Assembly (NCBI RefSeq): GCF_039634365.2
Contig: NZ_CP155079.2
Location: forward strand, 620,001-684,000
Reading direction: 5' to 3'
Length of the DNA stretch: 64,000 bases
Source of the DNA: Mucilaginibacter sp. PAMB04168
Lineage (GTDB): Bacteria > Bacteroidota > Bacteroidia > Sphingobacteriales > Sphingobacteriaceae
Numbering within the stretch: position 1 is the stretch's first letter; each line of letters starts with the position of its first letter. This document shows, in pieces, positions 52,035 to 60,773 of this stretch. The notes beneath the pieces were generated by a model. It ran no database searches. It saw only the letters and a program-made list of their open reading frames with translations, and was not told the DNA's origin. Position numbers and translations under genes: made by a program.

Positions 52035-54418
52035 GATAAATGCCTGTTTTTGGCCGCCACATGTGTGGCAATGCTGGTAAAGGATATGATGGTGGCGGTG
52101 CTTAACGGCATGAGTATAGCTGCCATTAAAGGCGATAAGGCTCCAGTAACGGCATAACCTAATCCAATAAGATTATAGGTTAGCGAAATAAGAAAAGAGA
52201 TGTGAATAATGGTGACCGCATCTTTAGCGAATCTGAAAAATGCAGGCAGTTTATTTAACGACCGGCCATCCAGTATGGCATCGCTGCCTGGCGAAAAGTT
52301 GTTCACATCATCAGTAATGGCCACACCAAGGTCGCTTTGCTTAAGTGCACCCGAATCGTTCAAGCCATCGCCTATCATCATCACCTTACGATCGGCCAGT
52401 TGGAGCGACTTAATAAAATCCAGCTTTTCCTGTGGCGACTTACCAAAGTGCATGTACCCTTCGTCATCAAAAAAGCGGGCCATCGCTTCACGCTCATGAT
52501 CCTGATCACCCGAAAGCAGGTAAAACTTGAATTGGGGTTTCAGGCTGAAGATATTCTGCAATCCCGGCCTGAAGCTTTGCCTGAACTGAAAGGCACCGCA
52601 ATGAACACCGTCTATCATGATGTGTACTTCGGTGCCCGTACTGTAAGGAGTATTTCCGTGCAGTAGAAATGAGGCACTACCTATTTGTATATGATACCCG
52701 TTCACAAAGCCTGAAATGCCTTTGCCTGGCACTTCCTGGTAGCGTTCCATAGGAAGCAAGGGAAAATGGCCTAACGCCTGACATATCTGACGGCTAAGCG
52801 GGTGGCCCGAATTGCTGCATAGTGTATAAATTGCCTGCATTGCTATGCCCGGTAATTCAGCATGCAGGCTTATTGCATTACTGCCGCCTGTGGTTATGGT
52901 GCCGGTTTTATCGAGCACAATGGTGTTGATGCGGGCTAGTTGCTCAACTACCGCTGTGTTTTTGAGGTAAAACAGGTTTTTGTCAAACACACTCAGCGCT
53001 GCCGACATGGTAAACGGTGTGCTTAACGCTAGTGCACACGGGCAGGCCACAATAAGCACTGCAGTTAAAGCCGATAGCCCGCGGCGAAAATCAGTAGGTA
53101 GCCAAAACAGAAACGAACCTATAGCAATAGCCAGCAACACCATGGTAAAATGTTTGCTCACCCGCTCGTTAAAGGTTTTCATGCGGTTGTCCTGCTTGCG
53201 GGTAAAGGCCTCGTTGTTCCAGAGCTGGGTGAGGTAACTTTGCGACACAGGTTTAATCACTTCCAATTCCAGGGCTTCGCTGGTTTGACGGCCACCGGCA
53301 TACACCACCTCACCGAGTGTCTTGCTTACCGGTACCGATTCGCCGGTTACAAAACTAAAATCTATTAAGGCATCCCCTTTTAGTAATATCGCATCGGCCG
53401 GAATAATTTCGTTATGCCGGATACGGATGCGCTGCCCCACTTTCAGATCAGATAAGGGTACGGGTGTTTCTTTGCCATCTTGCAGTACCTGTACGGCTAC
53501 CGGGAAAAACGAGCGGTAATCGCGCTCAAAGGATATATGATAATATGTTTTTTGCTGTACAAATTTACCCACCAGTAAAAAGAACACCAGGCCGCATAAC
53601 GTATCGGCAAACCCGGGGCCGCTATGGGTAAGAATTTCGGCAAGGGTACGCAAGAACAATACTGCAATGCCCAGGGCCAATGGAAAATCAATGTTCAGTA
53701 CCTTATTGCGCAGGTTATACCAGGCCGAGGTAAAATAACCTGCACCACTATAAAGCAGCACCGGCACCGAAAAAAGGATATTGAGCCAGCCAAATACCTG
53801 CCTGAATGTTTGCTCGTTGGTAGACAGACCGAAATACTCCGGAAAGCTCAGCAGCATCACATTACCAAAGCAAAAACCTGCAACAGCTATCTTTTTTACC
53901 AAATTATCATTCTTGCCGGTAGCCTGCTTTTTAACTATATCCTGTAAACTAATTAGTGGCTCATATCCTATATCAAACAGCAGCTCAACCACCTGGCGCA
54001 GGCTAATGGCATCATTATTAAAACGCAGATTAACCTGTTTCTTTAAAAAATCTATACGGCTGTAGTAGATGGCGGGGTTTATACGATGCAATTGCTCCAG
54101 TAGCCAAATGCACGAGCTACAGTGAATGTAGGGTATGTAAAGCGTAACCACCGTCATCTTATCGTCGGTGTAGTCAATCAGGTCACTTACCACACTTGGC
54201 TCGTCAAGGTATTCAAAGCGTTTGTCGGTACGTGCCCGGTTAGCGCCAGGATGATCGTTGTAGGTATAATAATTACACAAACCGCTTTGCGAAAGCACCT
54301 GATAAACACCCTTGCACCCCGCACAGCAAAAGCTTTTTTCTTCCAGTTGGTAAGTGTTGGTGGTGCAGTCATCACCGCAGTGATAACAGGTAGTAGGAGT
54401 AAGTATATTCGTAGCCAT
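52031..54418 (-). CDS. ccoI: Copper-exporting P-type ATPase CcoI
   Basis: The 795-residue ATPase moves copper for the binuclear centre of the oxidase. N-terminal cysteine pairs lie in TTCYHCGDDC and FCCAGCKGVYQ, a degenerate heavy-metal domain has IHCSSCIWLLEQ, and the transmembrane core carries the CPC motif (VACPCALALSTPF). The phosphorylation motif is VLDKTGTITTGG and the hinge GDGLNDSGALKQSDLGVA. It is the first gene of the cco operon on the minus strand, followed by ccoS with overlap. Confidence 0.93.
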   Translation of the reverse strand: MATNILTPTTCYHCGDDCTTNTYQLEEKSFCCAGCKGVYQVLSQSGLCNYYTYNDHPGANRARTDKRFEYLDEPSVVSDLIDYTDDKMTVVTLYIPYIHCSSCIWLLEQLHRINPAIYYSRIDFLKKQVNLRFNNDAISLRQVVELLFDIGYEPLISLQDIVKKQATGKNDNLVKKIAVAGFCFGNVMLLSFPEYFGLSTNEQTFRQVFGWLNILFSVPVLLYSGAGYFTSAWYNLRNKVLNIDFPLALGIAVLFLRTLAEILTHSGPGFADTLCGLVFFLLVGKFVQQKTYYHISFERDYRSFFPVAVQVLQDGKETPVPLSDLKVGQRIRIRHNEIIPADAILLKGDALIDFSFVTGESVPVSKTLGEVVYAGGRQTSEALELEVIKPVSQSYLTQLWNNEAFTRKQDNRMKTFNERVSKHFTMVLLAIAIGSFLFWLPTDFRRGLSALTAVLIVACPCALALSTPFTMSAALSVFDKNLFYLKNTAVVEQLARINTIVLDKTGTITTGGSNAISLHAELPGIAMQAIYTLCSNSGHPLSRQICQALGHFPLLPMERYQEVPGKGISGFVNGYHIQIGSASFLLHGNTPYSTGTEVHIMIDGVHCGAFQFRQSFRPGLQNIFSLKPQFKFYLLSGDQDHEREAMARFFDDEGYMHFGKSPQEKLDFIKSLQLADRKVMMIGDGLNDSGALKQSDLGVAITDDVNNFSPGSDAILDGRSLNKLPAFFRFAKDAVTIIHISFLISLTYNLIGLGYAVTGALSPLMAAILMPLSTATIISFTSIATHVAAKNRHLS

Positions 54419-54476
54419 GTTCAGTGCTATTATTGCACTTCGAAATTGGGCTAAAAACTATACGCGAGAAATGATG

Positions 54477-54522
54477 ATCATTATCCTGAAATATGATATG
54501 GGTCACGTTTCAGGATAATGAT
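54477..54522. repeat. 15-bp perfect inverted repeat between cupredoxin and ccoI genes
   Basis: ATCATTATCCTGAAA (54477) and its complement (54508) are separated by 16 bases. It lies after the cupredoxin stop and before the ccoI start, both minus strand. No T tract follows on the minus strand, so it may be an operator or a transcript-stability hairpin rather than a terminator. Confidence 0.65.
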
Positions 54523-54536
54523 TAAATATTAAGTGA

Positions 54537-55082
54537 TTATTCAGCAGCTATCTTGCCCCGCATACTACCATAGTGCCCAGGGAAAGTGCATAAGAAATCA
54601 TAAAACCCTTTTTCTTTTATCGTAAAAGATATTTGGTCACTCTCGCCAGGCCCAACCAATTTAGTATGTGCAATAACAGCTTTTTCCATTGCGGGTGGAA
54701 TATAGTCCTGATCTCTGGCTGCTAGAGCTTCATTGGCAAATTCACCCACATCGGTGCCACTTTTTAATAAAGTGAAATTATGCCCCATTGAATTTTTAGG
54801 CATTTTTCCAATATTGGTTAGTTTAACCGTAACCCGCTTTCCGGCTCTTACTTTAAATAAGGTATCGCTGTATTGCATCCGGTCATTAGCGGTAATCTCT
54901 ATCTCGTTGTTAGTGGACATGGATTGGATGGTTGAATTGTTGGGCGTAGCCAGTGCAGTGGGTTTGCTAGTTGCTTTAGCCAGGCGGCCGGTATCTGCGG
55001 TAGAGCCACGTGTAGATTTGTCACCATTACATGCCCATAGGAGTATGGTGATTGCCAGAATTGAAGAATAAGCGTATTTCAT
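54537..55082 (-). CDS. Azurin-like cupredoxin lipoprotein
   Basis: The 181-residue protein starts at the ATG at 55082 with a lipobox (LLWAC) and a Ser/Thr-rich linker, then a cupredoxin domain. The copper ligands are the His in MGHNFTLL, then the Cys, His and Met of FLCTFPGHYGSMRG. Blue copper proteins of this type carry electrons in the periplasm; being next to the cbb3 operon, it may donate electrons to the oxidase. The frame open upstream to 55190 is not the start. Confidence 0.88.
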   Translation of the reverse strand: MKYAYSSILAITILLWACNGDKSTRGSTADTGRLAKATSKPTALATPNNSTIQSMSTNNEIEITANDRMQYSDTLFKVRAGKRVTVKLTNIGKMPKNSMGHNFTLLKSGTDVGEFANEALAARDQDYIPPAMEKAVIAHTKLVGPGESDQISFTIKEKGFYDFLCTFPGHYGSMRGKIAAE

Positions 55083-55268
55083 GATTTTGTTTTTGCAATA
55101 ATGCAGTTTACGCCCGTAATAGAAAATGATACCCGTCACAAAGCGAAAGAAATGGGTGCTGATTATGCTCAAAGACAAATAGAAGCGCATTGAAACAAAA
55201 GAACCTGCAGCAAAAAGCTAAAGGGTTCTTTAATTGGTAGCCCATATAAAGCAATTTTCGAATATTTT

Positions 55269-57782
55269 ATGGAAGATCTGAGAAAGAGTGCTCTCCAAAA
55301 ACCGGTTCGGGCCCAGTCTGGGGATATCAGATATAAGTTCAGGCAGGATATGGGAACTTCGGGCGTCATATACTCGTTTACTCAGCAAACAATTGCCGTT
55401 ATAATTAAGTTTGTATTAGTATTTATGCTTTCCGGATCCGAGCTACCTATATCAATATATGCAAAAGGCGAAATGGCCGACAGGGTCCGGTCTTTCGACT
55501 GGTCTGGAACAGCTATCGGCCCGATGGATCGATGGCCAGTACAATTAATTACTACCGTCAATCTGATCCTGGATTCCAGTTTTCCTATGTTTATTTGGTG
55601 GGGAAAGGATAAGATTCAGTTTTACAATGATTCCTACCGGGAGATACTAGGTCCTGGAGAAGAAAGCAAACACCCGGCAGCACTTGGCCAAAAAGGTGAA
55701 GAGTGCTGGATAGAGATCTGGCCGGTAATTTACCCTTTGATCGCCGGCGTTTTGGAAACCGGTAATGCCGTCTATCTGGAAGACCAGCTCATTCCGATTT
55801 ACCGTAATGGCATTTTAGACGATGTTTACTGGACCTTTTCTTACAATCCGATAAGGGTACAAGGCGGCACACCGGAAGGGGTGTTAGTGGTATGTAACGA
55901 AACGACAAAAGCAAAACAGCGACTACAGGAAAATGAACAGCAATTGGCACGTGTGCTAGACCATATGGCCGAAGGCGTAGGTGTTACCGATATAAATGGA
56001 CGCATTATATATGCTAATCCGATGGCGCACCAGATTCTGAATACAGATAGCGATCTGTTTTCAGAACGCAGCAGCAATTCCCCGGAATGGTATAACACAC
56101 ATCTGGACGGCAGGCCTATGAGTAACGAAGAACACCCCACCATGATCGCGATCGCCACCGGTAAGCCGGTTTTCAATTTTGAATTTGCCATACAGCGTCC
56201 GGATCGCAGCAAAGTGTTTCTGACAATGAATGCCGCGCCGGTTACCGATGCCAGTGGCAGAATTACCGGCGCGGTGGGTATGTTCACTGATATTACTGAA
56301 AGAAAAACCACCGAAGCGTCTCTACGGGCAGCGAAAGATGCTATAGAAAAGCAAAAGGTAATTTATGAGACAATTATATCCGGCACTCCAGATCTGATGT
56401 ATATGTTTGATCTCGACTATAAATTCATTTATGCCAATAAGGCTTTACTGACCATGTGGGGCAAAACCTGGGAAACAGCTATCGGACGGGGATTGCGGGA
56501 AAACGGTTACGAAGAGTGGCACGCTGCAATGCATGAAAGAGAGATCGACTTGGTTGCGGCTACTAAGGAGCGTGTGCGCGGTGAAGTTGCTTTCCCCCAT
56601 GCTATTTTAGGTAAACGTATATACGATTATATATTAGCGCCGGTATTAGACGCAAACGGTGATGTTACAGCGGTGTCGGGTACCACAAGGGACATCACTG
56701 ATATAAAAAAAGCCGAGGCAGCAATTGCTGAAAGTGAAGAACGTTTCCGAAATATGGCTGAAGGATCAGGTATCCTGATCGGTGTCGGTAACGAAACAGG
56801 TGACATTACTTATTTTAATCAGGCATGGTCTGCACTTACCGGTAGAAGCGTACAGGATCTTTTAAAATTCGGATGGTCTGATCTTGTTCATCCCGATGAT
56901 AAGCCCCCGTATATCAGTCTCTATTTAGAATCACTCAAAAAAAGGGAATCTTATACTGGTGAATACCGGATATTAAATAAAAGTGGCGAGTATCGGTGGC
57001 TGCTCACTTTCGGCTCGCCGCGTTTTGAGCCTGATGGCAGTTTTACCGGATATATCGGTTCATCTATAGACATTACAGAGCGCAAACAGAACGAGCAGCG
57101 AAAAAACGATTTTATTTCGATGGTAAGTCATGAGCTAAAAACCCCACTTACATCCACCATCAGCTATGTCCAGGTTGCGCAGAAGAAAGTATCAGCCAGT
57201 GGCGATGCTATAATAGCGGGGATGCTTGCCCGGGCGCACAAACAGCTCGGTAAAATGACCACACTTATTAACGGGTTCCTGAACGTATCGCGCTTGGAGG
57301 CAGGAAAAATTTACATAGACAAGAAGCGCTTCGATATGGCCATCTTAATAAAGGAGGTGGAGGAAAATATTGTACCTGAATCAAGTAGTCATAAGATCAT
57401 TTTTGCACCGGTAGAAGAAACCTGGGTCTATGTCGATAAGGACAAGATAGAACAGGTAATCAATAATTTCATCAGTAATGCTACTAAGTATTCGCCGCCG
57501 AAAACAACTATTCAAATCGTATGCGTAACCAAGGGTAATTATGCTCATATAAGTGTAACAGATGATGGTATTGGAATCAGTGGACCGGATAAGGAAAAGC
57601 TTTTTGATCGCTTTTACAGAGTTGAAGGACAAGAAACAAAGTCTATCTCAGGATTTGGTATCGGTTTGTATATCTGTAAAGAGATCATCGAACGACACAA
57701 TGGACTGATCGGGGTAGAAAGCATACCGGGGCAAGGTAGCACTTTTTGGTTCACATTACCGATCGACCTCAACAGCAATTAA
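55269..57782 (+). CDS. Multi-PAS sensor histidine kinase
   Basis: The protein of up to 837 residues has four PAS-like domains: near 75-215 (FDWSGTAIGPMDRWP then FIWWGKDKIQFYNDSY), near 225-355 (LDHMAEGVGVTDINGRIIYANP), near 360-475 (IISGTPDLMYMFDLDYKFIYANK), and near 490-610 (MAEGSGILIGVGNETGDITYFNQAW). A HisKA dimerisation helix with FISMVSHELKTPLTS and a HATPase domain with NFISNATKY, DDGIGISGPDKEKLFDRFY and GFGIGLYICKEI follow. No membrane segment, so it is a cytoplasmic sensor. The true start may be the ATG at 55425 or later, as the first 50 codons look weak. No response regulator is adjacent. Confidence 0.85.
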   Translation: MEDLRKSALQKPVRAQSGDIRYKFRQDMGTSGVIYSFTQQTIAVIIKFVLVFMLSGSELPISIYAKGEMADRVRSFDWSGTAIGPMDRWPVQLITTVNLILDSSFPMFIWWGKDKIQFYNDSYREILGPGEESKHPAALGQKGEECWIEIWPVIYPLIAGVLETGNAVYLEDQLIPIYRNGILDDVYWTFSYNPIRVQGGTPEGVLVVCNETTKAKQRLQENEQQLARVLDHMAEGVGVTDINGRIIYANPMAHQILNTDSDLFSERSSNSPEWYNTHLDGRPMSNEEHPTMIAIATGKPVFNFEFAIQRPDRSKVFLTMNAAPVTDASGRITGAVGMFTDITERKTTEASLRAAKDAIEKQKVIYETIISGTPDLMYMFDLDYKFIYANKALLTMWGKTWETAIGRGLRENGYEEWHAAMHEREIDLVAATKERVRGEVAFPHAILGKRIYDYILAPVLDANGDVTAVSGTTRDITDIKKAEAAIAESEERFRNMAEGSGILIGVGNETGDITYFNQAWSALTGRSVQDLLKFGWSDLVHPDDKPPYISLYLESLKKRESYTGEYRILNKSGEYRWLLTFGSPRFEPDGSFTGYIGSSIDITERKQNEQRKNDFISMVSHELKTPLTSTISYVQVAQKKVSASGDAIIAGMLARAHKQLGKMTTLINGFLNVSRLEAGKIYIDKKRFDMAILIKEVEENIVPESSSHKIIFAPVEETWVYVDKDKIEQVINNFISNATKYSPPKTTIQIVCVTKGNYAHISVTDDGIGISGPDKEKLFDRFYRVEGQETKSISGFGIGLYICKEIIERHNGLIGVESIPGQGSTFWFTLPIDLNSN

Positions 57783-57846
57783 ATCTTGTTATTTTGAAGC
57801 AATTAAATCGAATCCCCTTTATGCCACTTGCAATTCGTTCAAAATG

Positions 57847-57885
57847 TTTAATTGTTTCAGGATTTGGTTCGAATTACGTCCAACC
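57847..57885 (+). repeat. 38-bp repeat, copy 1
   Basis: The motif TTTAATTGTT...ATTTGGTTCGAATTA...TCCAACC lies just after the PAS kinase gene. Related copies occur at 57989, 59351 and, inverted, at 59416. Confidence 0.6.
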
Positions 57886-58434
57886 TCAGGAGCCAATGTA
57901 AAAAGCCTTACCATGCCCGGTAAGGCTTTTTTGTTTATACATTTTTGATGGTAGGGTGATAAGACTCACCACAGGCTGAATTCGTTTTTTTAATTGTTCT
58001 ACTATTTGCTTCGAATTCGATCCAGCTTGGACCAAAAATTTAATTGAATTTTTTATCGCGTCAACCGTAACTGGTGTGAAAAAGTTAATTAAATTACCAT
58101 CCGGATCCCGAAATAATAACGAACGATTACCCCATGGCATGGTGGTTGGTTCTTGAACAATGTTATCAATAAGATCCTTGATCCTTTCAAATTCCTCATC
58201 CACGTTCGCAACTCTAAACTCAATGATTACACTGTTATTACTGGCCGGGGTTATTAAATTTTCGCCAAATAAACTCATTGTTCTTGTGCTTCCTATGGCC
58301 AGGGTAGCCGTTCCGGTAACTAGTTCTGCGAAATCATCTGTGTACCATTGAGCGGATGATCCGGTTACCTGTTCAAAAAACCGAACCAGAGTTTTTATGT
58401 TAGCAGTTATAATTCTTAAGGATGTTAATTTCAT
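57886..58434 (-). CDS. VOC (glyoxalase/bleomycin-resistance) superfamily protein with extended C-terminus
   Basis: The first 120 residues are a VOC metal-dependent fold: LRIITANIKTLVRFFEQVTG, FAELVTGTATLAIGS, FRVANVDEEFERIKDLI and the closing FRDPDGNLINFFTPV. The remaining 60 residues are not part of the fold and are encoded by a repeat (copy 2) and by the downstream terminator hairpin, so the natural stop may have been lost. It is preceded by a WYL regulator on the same strand. Confidence 0.78.
   Translation of the reverse strand: MKLTSLRIITANIKTLVRFFEQVTGSSAQWYTDDFAELVTGTATLAIGSTRTMSLFGENLITPASNNSVIIEFRVANVDEEFERIKDLIDNIVQEPTTMPWGNRSLLFRDPDGNLINFFTPVTVDAIKNSIKFLVQAGSNSKQIVEQLKKRIQPVVSLITLPSKMYKQKSLTGHGKAFYIGS
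57900..57932. terminator. Bidirectional terminator overlapping the VOC reading frame
   Basis: A 12-bp stem (AAAAGCCTTACC / GGTAAGGCTTTT) with a 6-nt loop has A and T runs on both sides. It lies inside the last codons of the VOC frame and also faces the PAS kinase gene. Confidence 0.75.
57989..58026 (+). repeat. 38-bp repeat, copy 2 (inside the VOC frame)
   Basis: TTTAATTGTTCTACTATTTG, then TTCGAATTCGATCCAGC. On the minus strand it encodes AGSNSKQIVEQLKK in the VOC tail. Confidence 0.6.
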
Positions 58435-58495
58435 GATATTGCCATTTATTACTTAATGTTTTACGAAAGTAATATGGTGCTATGACAACGGTATG

Positions 58496-59212
58496 TCAGG
58501 GGTATCGGAAGTTCTTTTCTTTATCTTTTAAATATGAGGCAAGTGTTAATTCATGTGGTTTGAAACTTGTATTAATCTGGGTGACGGTTATAATTTTATC
58601 CAGATTAAACATCCGGTAATCTTGTCTTAATCTGCAGTAAGCTATGAGCGACCAGTTTTCTTGCAGCGTATAATACAAGGCAAATGGCTCGATGCTTCTT
58701 TTTGTAATTTCATTTTTCGATGCCGACTTGTAAGTGATATCTAATACCTTAAATGATGTTAATGCATTTTGAATTACAGTTAAAGAGTTGCTCGTTATAG
58801 CATTGGGTATAGCGGGGCTTACAGCAATTCTGTTCTCTAATAATTCTACTTTGTCTTTAGTTGAATAGGATAGTACTGCTTTTATCTTATTGATTGCTCC
58901 GGAATAAGCGGTAATTAAAGAGCTGTCACTACTTTTCATAACCACCTGTTCAATCGTTATTAAAGCATTTGCCTCATCTTCTGTAAACATAACAGGTGGT
59001 ATTCTATACCCATCCATTAATGAGTATCCCTTTCCATCTTTCATGTATATAGGAACACCCGCACGCTCCAAAACTTTAACATCTCTATAAATTGTCCTGA
59101 CACTTACATCAAATTTTTCGGCAAGCGTAGTTGAAGTTAAAATCCTTTTAGACTGCAATTGTGTTAAGATTGCTGTAAGTCTTGAAATTCTTTTGGTATC
59201 AATATTATTCAT
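58496..59212 (-). CDS. WYL-domain transcriptional regulator (DeoR/YafY-like)
   Basis: The 238-residue protein has an N-terminal HTH (ISRLTAILTQLQSKRILTSTTLAEKFDVSVRTIYRDVKVLERAGVP, spanning residues 8-55) and a C-terminal ligand domain of the WYL class (TYKSASKNEITKRSIEPFALYY). WYL regulators often respond to nucleotides or stress and control nearby genes; the VOC gene 61 bp downstream is its likely partner or target. Confidence 0.88.
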   Translation of the reverse strand: MNNIDTKRISRLTAILTQLQSKRILTSTTLAEKFDVSVRTIYRDVKVLERAGVPIYMKDGKGYSLMDGYRIPPVMFTEDEANALITIEQVVMKSSDSSLITAYSGAINKIKAVLSYSTKDKVELLENRIAVSPAIPNAITSNSLTVIQNALTSFKVLDITYKSASKNEITKRSIEPFALYYTLQENWSLIAYCRLRQDYRMFNLDKIITVTQINTSFKPHELTLASYLKDKEKNFRYP

Positions 59213-59350
59213 TTTGCAGCTTACTTATCTTTAGCGAAGTGGTGTATACTAGGTGACCCGCTAATTTAAAGAGTCCCCACGCACTTATCGGCTCTGTAAC
59301 TCTCGAAAGTATAAGATTTGTTTAGATAGCCTTTAGATCGCTCAGGAACT

Positions 59351-59390
59351 CTAATTGTTTTATCAAAATGGTTCGAATTATATCCAGTGT
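59351..59390 (+). repeat. 38-bp repeat, copy 3
   Basis: CTAATTGTTTTATCAAAATG, then GTTCGAATTATATCCAGTGT: same orientation as copies 1 and 2. It faces the inverted copy at 59416. Confidence 0.6.
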
Positions 59391-59415
59391 GGGGAGCATC
59401 AATTCTGTCCGCCCA

Positions 59416-59450
59416 GACCGGGCAAAATTCGAACCACTTAGTAGAAAATC
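59416..59450 (-). repeat. 38-bp repeat, copy 4, inverted
   Basis: Read on the minus strand, it runs CTAAGTGGTTCGAATTTTGC, matching AAATGGTTCGAATTATATCC of copy 3 over most of its length. The two form an inverted pair around 59391-59415. Confidence 0.5.
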
Positions 59451-59496
59451 TTATAATATGAAGTGGCATGGCGCCACTTCAAAAGTCACATTAGTT

Positions 59497-60585
59497 TTAG
59501 GGTAGTAATTCCTTCAACTTTTCATCCAGTGCTCGACCACGCAAGTTGCGGGCGATAACGGTGCCTTTGGCATCAATTAAAAAGTTGTTAGGAATGGCGC
59601 TAATGCCGTAAATCATGGCCGCCTTATTTTGATCGCCCCGCAAGTCACTAACATTCTCCCATGTTAACTTGTCATCCGCCACTGCTTTCAGCCAGTACTT
59701 TTTGTTTTCATCGAGTGATACGCCCAATACGGCAAAGCCTTTGTCTTTAAATTGTGCATAGGTTTTAACTAAATTGGGGTTTTCCTCGCGGCACGGCCCG
59801 CACCAGGATGCCCAGAAGTCGAGCAGGATATACTTGGCTTTGATACCGGACAACTTAATTTGCTTGCCCTGTGTATTGGTTTGCTGAAAATCCACATAAG
59901 GACCGCCCAACTTGATATCGCGGTTTAAAGCAATAAATTCACTGACCTCTCTGCCATAACTGGAATTTTTCAAATCGCTACTCATGCCGCTATACAAAAC
60001 AGCGGCTGTATCTTTGCCCCAGGTGCGGGCGTAAACGCTGAGCACGTGTGCTGCAACCAGCGACTTGGGGTGGTTGCGTACGTAATTACGGTCCATCTGT
60101 ATTTCTTTCTTTTTTAATCCGGATAACTGATCAGAAAGCTTTTTGCGGGTGGCTTGGTCTTGCGTCGCATTGCGTGCTTCCTCTATGCTATCTACCTGGA
60201 TTGCCAATGGCTTTTTGAGTTGTTCAAACCATTTGTTTTCTTCTTCGGTTGCCGAACCGGTAATTATTCCTTTTTTAAACTCTCCAGCTTTGACTTGAAT
60301 TTGGATGGGTACGTTCTCCAGCCAGAAGGCTACGTAGTTTGTATAACGGGCAGTGTGTAAATAAACCTGGGTAGCTTTCTGCTGAATGCGACCTTTCATT
60401 TGGAAGCGGCCGTCACTAACCTGGCACGAATCGATATCCTTATCGGGTTTGGCCAAACGCAAGTAAAGCCAAGTACCATTTTCCAGGCCTCTTACCGTCC
60501 CGGTAATCGTATACCCGGGGTTAGATTTGCTAGAAGCCGTTAGAACCATGCTGGCAAGGAGGATAACATTGAATAAATATTTCAT
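59497..60585 (-). CDS. TlpA-like thiol-disulfide oxidoreductase with DUF4369 N-terminus
   Basis: The 362-residue secreted protein has a signal peptide, a DUF4369-type beta domain (GYTITGTVRGLENGTWLYLRL and GRFQMKGRIQQKATQVYL), a helical linker and a C-terminal thioredoxin fold with the redox centre WASWCGPCREENPNLVKTY. Such Bacteroidota proteins reduce disulfides in the periplasm, often for cytochrome c or stress. The ending IYGISAIPNNFLIDAKGTVI has the cis-proline. Confidence 0.9.
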   Translation of the reverse strand: MKYLFNVILLASMVLTASSKSNPGYTITGTVRGLENGTWLYLRLAKPDKDIDSCQVSDGRFQMKGRIQQKATQVYLHTARYTNYVAFWLENVPIQIQVKAGEFKKGIITGSATEEENKWFEQLKKPLAIQVDSIEEARNATQDQATRKKLSDQLSGLKKKEIQMDRNYVRNHPKSLVAAHVLSVYARTWGKDTAAVLYSGMSSDLKNSSYGREVSEFIALNRDIKLGGPYVDFQQTNTQGKQIKLSGIKAKYILLDFWASWCGPCREENPNLVKTYAQFKDKGFAVLGVSLDENKKYWLKAVADDKLTWENVSDLRGDQNKAAMIYGISAIPNNFLIDAKGTVIARNLRGRALDEKLKELLP

Positions 60586-60773
60586 ATAGTGAAGTTAGTT
60601 TGTTTTAGCCAAATGTATTTACGGCTAACCCTTGTGCTATACATAATTAGACCAATGTACCTGAAAATTCGACTAAGCCGTTATTCAGGTTTTGGTCTAA
60701 AAAATATAGGGCTTAGTCGAAATCTGTAAATTACCATTCAGTTGATAAGATTGATTATACTTACTTTGCTGAT

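Noticed and set aside
59266..59469. Minus-strand frame of 67 codons
   Set aside because: It consists mainly of the inverted repeat pair and has no recognisable domain or ribosome binding site.
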